From Deltaproteobacteria bacterium (GTDB taxonomy: Bacteria > Desulfobacterota > Desulfobacteria > Desulfobacterales > Desulfobacteraceae), in contig JAFCZY010000127.1 in NCBI GenBank assembly GCA_019314105.1, forward strand, positions 1 to 6,147: 6,147 nucleotides of DNA, in the 5' to 3' direction. Both the position numbers and the translations under genes were made by a program. The notes under the pieces are model-generated. The model worked only from the letters and a program-made list of their open reading frames with translations, ran no database searches and was not told the DNA's origin. The stretch's first letter is position 1. The number at the start of each line of letters is the position of its first letter. Positions 3,938 to 6,147 of the stretch are shown here, in pieces.

Positions 3938-6147
3938 ATGCCTTTTTTTCAAATGGAAAGAATAGGAAACAGGATTAAATTATTTAGTTTTCTTTTGCTT
4001 GTAGTCATTGTTGCCGGGTGTGTTGTCCAGAAAACTGAAAAGGTTCAAACGGCTGAACAATTGCAGATGCAGCAGGGAGTATCAGATAAAAGTGCTGTTA
4101 TTCCGGGTGACAGACAGATCAGTGCTGTCAGTGTTGAGCTGCAGAATCAAATGATTGAGGTCAAAATTCAAGGAAATCAAAAATTAGTCTATACTTCCAT
4201 AAAACAATCCTTTCCTTTTGGGATTGCTGTTTATCTTCCTGAAACCACAATTGCCGATAATTTAAAAACGACCCTGCCGGAAAATAAAAGTATTGGCGAT
4301 CTGATGGTAACCTATGCGGATGAAGAGAAGACAACCGTAAAAATAGAGATCCTGTTAAAAGAGGATTTGAATTATGAAGTGACTGAAAATAATCATACGT
4401 TGAAATTGGTACTCTCTGGTAGTATGGAGAAAGATGAAAGCCTGGTATCTGAAGAGAATATTATTATTCCGGATACGACAGCAACAATGACGCATATTGA
4501 GTTTAATACAATGGAGGATGGGAAATCCGATATTGTTGTTCAGACAAACCATCCGGTGAAGTATGATATCACCCTGGCGGGTAACGACACATTATATTTG
4601 AATCTTTATAATACCATTATTCCGGATTACCATAAACGGCCCCTTTTAACTCAATATTTTAAATCTGCGGTGGAAAGTTTAATGCCGATCCAGGTTCCGG
4701 GAAAAAAGAAAATTGGCAAAATTGAGATAAAAACAAGGGAACAGGTCCCCTATCGGATTGTTCAGACTCAAAATATCATTTCAATATTTTTTGAGCCATC
4801 TACTGTAGAACCACCCGTCTTCACTAAAGCCATGAAAAAAGGAATCAGCGGGTCTCAAATTCAAACGGTTGTAGACCAGCCTGAAGGACTGGAAGCAGGT
4901 GTAGATAAAGAGAAAAATCTGGAGGAAACAATATACGGGTCAAAACAATATACCGGTGAAAAAATCAAGCTGGATTTTTACGAAACGGATATTAAGAACG
5001 TCTTCAGAATCCTTAGAAGTGTGGGAGGGCTTAATTTTGCCATTGATAAGGATGTTGAGGGAAAGGTAACCTTAACCCTTGAAGAGCCGGTCCCCTGGGA
5101 TCAGGTGCTGGACCTGGTATTAAAGATGAATAGCCTTGGCATGAAAAAAGAAGGCAATGTGATCCGGATTGCAACCCTGGAGACATTGAAAAAAGATGAA
5201 GCCTCAGCACAGGAACTTATTGTAGCCCGGAAAAAATCTTTGGACGACAAAAAGAGTTTAGAACCATTGGTGACAGAATATATCCCCATCAATTATTCAG
5301 ATGCCACAGCAGATATTAAGCCACACATAGATCAGATTCTGACTAAAGAAAGAGGGACGGTTAGTATTGATAAACGAACCAATATGATTGTTATTACAGA
5401 TACCCAGGAAATAATTGATCAGGCAAAGGATATTATTTATCGATTGGACAAAGTAACCCCGCAAATTATGATTGAAGCCAAAGTGGTGGAGGTGTCAAAG
5501 ACGTTTTTACGAAAATTGGGAATAGGGTTTAACCTTTCCAATGCTTCTGCTGTTACATCAGATTTTATACAAGATTTTGGTGTATCGGTTAATCATCCGA
5601 CTTCTTCTGGTTCAGGCAATTTGGATTTTTCTTTTTTCAGATTATTTGGTTCCAGCGCTACGGCACTTAACGCTCAACTGGACGCGTCTGAAGCAAAAGG
5701 AGATACAAAAATTGTGTCATCGCCTCGAATTCTGACACTGGACAATGAAAGTGCCACAATAAAACAGGGCGAGGAAGTGGCGTATCTTGAACGGGATGAT
5801 GCAGGTGGCTCTTCCGTAAAATTCAAAAATGCTGATTTGCTGTTGGACGTTACGCCCCATGTCACACCGGATAAAAGGATTTCAATGAAAATCCATTTGA
5901 CAAAAAATAGTGTCAAACAAAACACTAGCCCTCCGACTATTAGTACTAATGAAGTCAATACCGAGCTTTTAATAAATAATAATGACACCATTGTTATTGG
6001 GGGGATAGTAACAACAACAGAGGGTGATAGCAGATCCGGACTTCCTTTTCTGTCAGGGATTCCTATCCTGGGAAGGCTTTTTAGAACGGATACTGATACA
6101 GATGATAGAAAGGAGCTCTTGATTTTTATTACGCCTTCAATTGTTCA
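3938..6147 (+). CDS. pilQ: Type IV pilus secretin PilQ, predicted lipoprotein (C-terminus cut by right window edge)
   Basis: PilQ forms the outer-membrane ring through which the pilus passes. The frame is open for 736 codons to the edge with no stop. The N-terminus is a lipoprotein signal: hydrophobic residues 15-26 ending in lipobox VAGC with Cys28, followed by Val, which fits outer-membrane sorting. Two AMIN-like peptidoglycan-binding domains follow at about 60-135 and 182-290. Next come an STN/N0 domain (about 341-415, with the EKIKLDFYETDIKNVFRIL start and EPVPWDQVLDLVL), an N1 secretin_N domain (about 443-507, with IDKRTNMIVITD), and the secretin core from 508. The signature region is present from 672 (EVNTELLINN, then TIVIGGIV, then IPILGRLFR and ELLIFITPSIV), so only a short C-terminal end appears to be missing. 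The gene follows pilP by one nucleotide. The lipobox is unlike the best-studied PilQ proteins, which have ordinary signal peptides and depend on a separate pilotin. Confidence 0.95.
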   Translation, partial: MPFFQMERIGNRIKLFSFLLLVVIVAGCVVQKTEKVQTAEQLQMQQGVSDKSAVIPGDRQISAVSVELQNQMIEVKIQGNQKLVYTSIKQSFPFGIAVYLPETTIADNLKTTLPENKSIGDLMVTYADEEKTTVKIEILLKEDLNYEVTENNHTLKLVLSGSMEKDESLVSEENIIIPDTTATMTHIEFNTMEDGKSDIVVQTNHPVKYDITLAGNDTLYLNLYNTIIPDYHKRPLLTQYFKSAVESLMPIQVPGKKKIGKIEIKTREQVPYRIVQTQNIISIFFEPSTVEPPVFTKAMKKGISGSQIQTVVDQPEGLEAGVDKEKNLEETIYGSKQYTGEKIKLDFYETDIKNVFRILRSVGGLNFAIDKDVEGKVTLTLEEPVPWDQVLDLVLKMNSLGMKKEGNVIRIATLETLKKDEASAQELIVARKKSLDDKKSLEPLVTEYIPINYSDATADIKPHIDQILTKERGTVSIDKRTNMIVITDTQEIIDQAKDIIYRLDKVTPQIMIEAKVVEVSKTFLRKLGIGFNLSNASAVTSDFIQDFGVSVNHPTSSGSGNLDFSFFRLFGSSATALNAQLDASEAKGDTKIVSSPRILTLDNESATIKQGEEVAYLERDDAGGSSVKFKNADLLLDVTPHVTPDKRISMKIHLTKNSVKQNTSPPTISTNEVNTELLINNNDTIVIGGIVTTTEGDSRSGLPFLSGIPILGRLFRTDTDTDDRKELLIFITPSIV

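Noticed and set aside
5541..5735. A 64-codon + strand frame inside pilQ
   Set aside because: It is out of frame with the secretin, whose reading frame continues through the whole interval with conserved motifs.
5674..5991. A 105-codon minus-strand open frame in the pilQ secretin domain
   Set aside because: The opposite strand encodes conserved secretin core sequence without interruption, so this is a shadow frame.

Overview
The window holds the core of a type IV pilus (T4P) assembly operon in the conserved order pilM-pilN-pilO-pilP-pilQ on the + strand. pilM to pilP are complete, and pilQ runs off the right edge within its C-terminal secretin signature. A membrane sensor gene lies on the - strand at the left and is cut by the left edge; it is probably the N-terminal part of a histidine kinase. 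The DNA is AT-rich. The gene order, the PilM/PilN sequence style and the lipoprotein-type PilQ suggest a Gram-negative bacterium with an outer membrane, perhaps a Desulfobacterota/deltaproteobacterial relative. That placement is an impression from family resemblance, not a demonstrated assignment.

Layout: 1-747 (-), membrane sensor, open at the left edge. 748-935, divergent intergenic region with a plausible pair of overlapping sigma70-like promoters sharing one near-symmetric -10 box, flanked by two copies of an imperfect direct repeat. 936-1994 pilM; 1991-2578 pilN; 2575-3219 pilO; 3244-3936 pilP; 3938 to the right edge pilQ. pilM/pilN and pilN/pilO overlap by ATGA, pilO/pilP are 24 nt apart, and pilP/pilQ are separated by one nucleotide. 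I saw no obvious terminator between the genes, so they look like one transcription unit.

How the genes work together: PilM, a cytoplasmic actin-like ATPase-fold protein, binds the INLLP tail of PilN. PilN and PilO are bitopic inner-membrane proteins that pair in the periplasm. PilP, an inner-membrane lipoprotein, links PilN/PilO to the periplasmic domains of PilQ, the outer-membrane secretin through which the pilus exits. The pilin, motor ATPases (PilB/PilT), PilC and prepilin peptidase are not in the window.

This is mostly a well-known system. The points most worth a second look are the shared -10 divergent promoter with its repeats, the lipobox on PilQ (possible self-piloting secretin), and a C8 tract in pilP just after the lipobox, where a one-base slip in either direction would truncate the protein.
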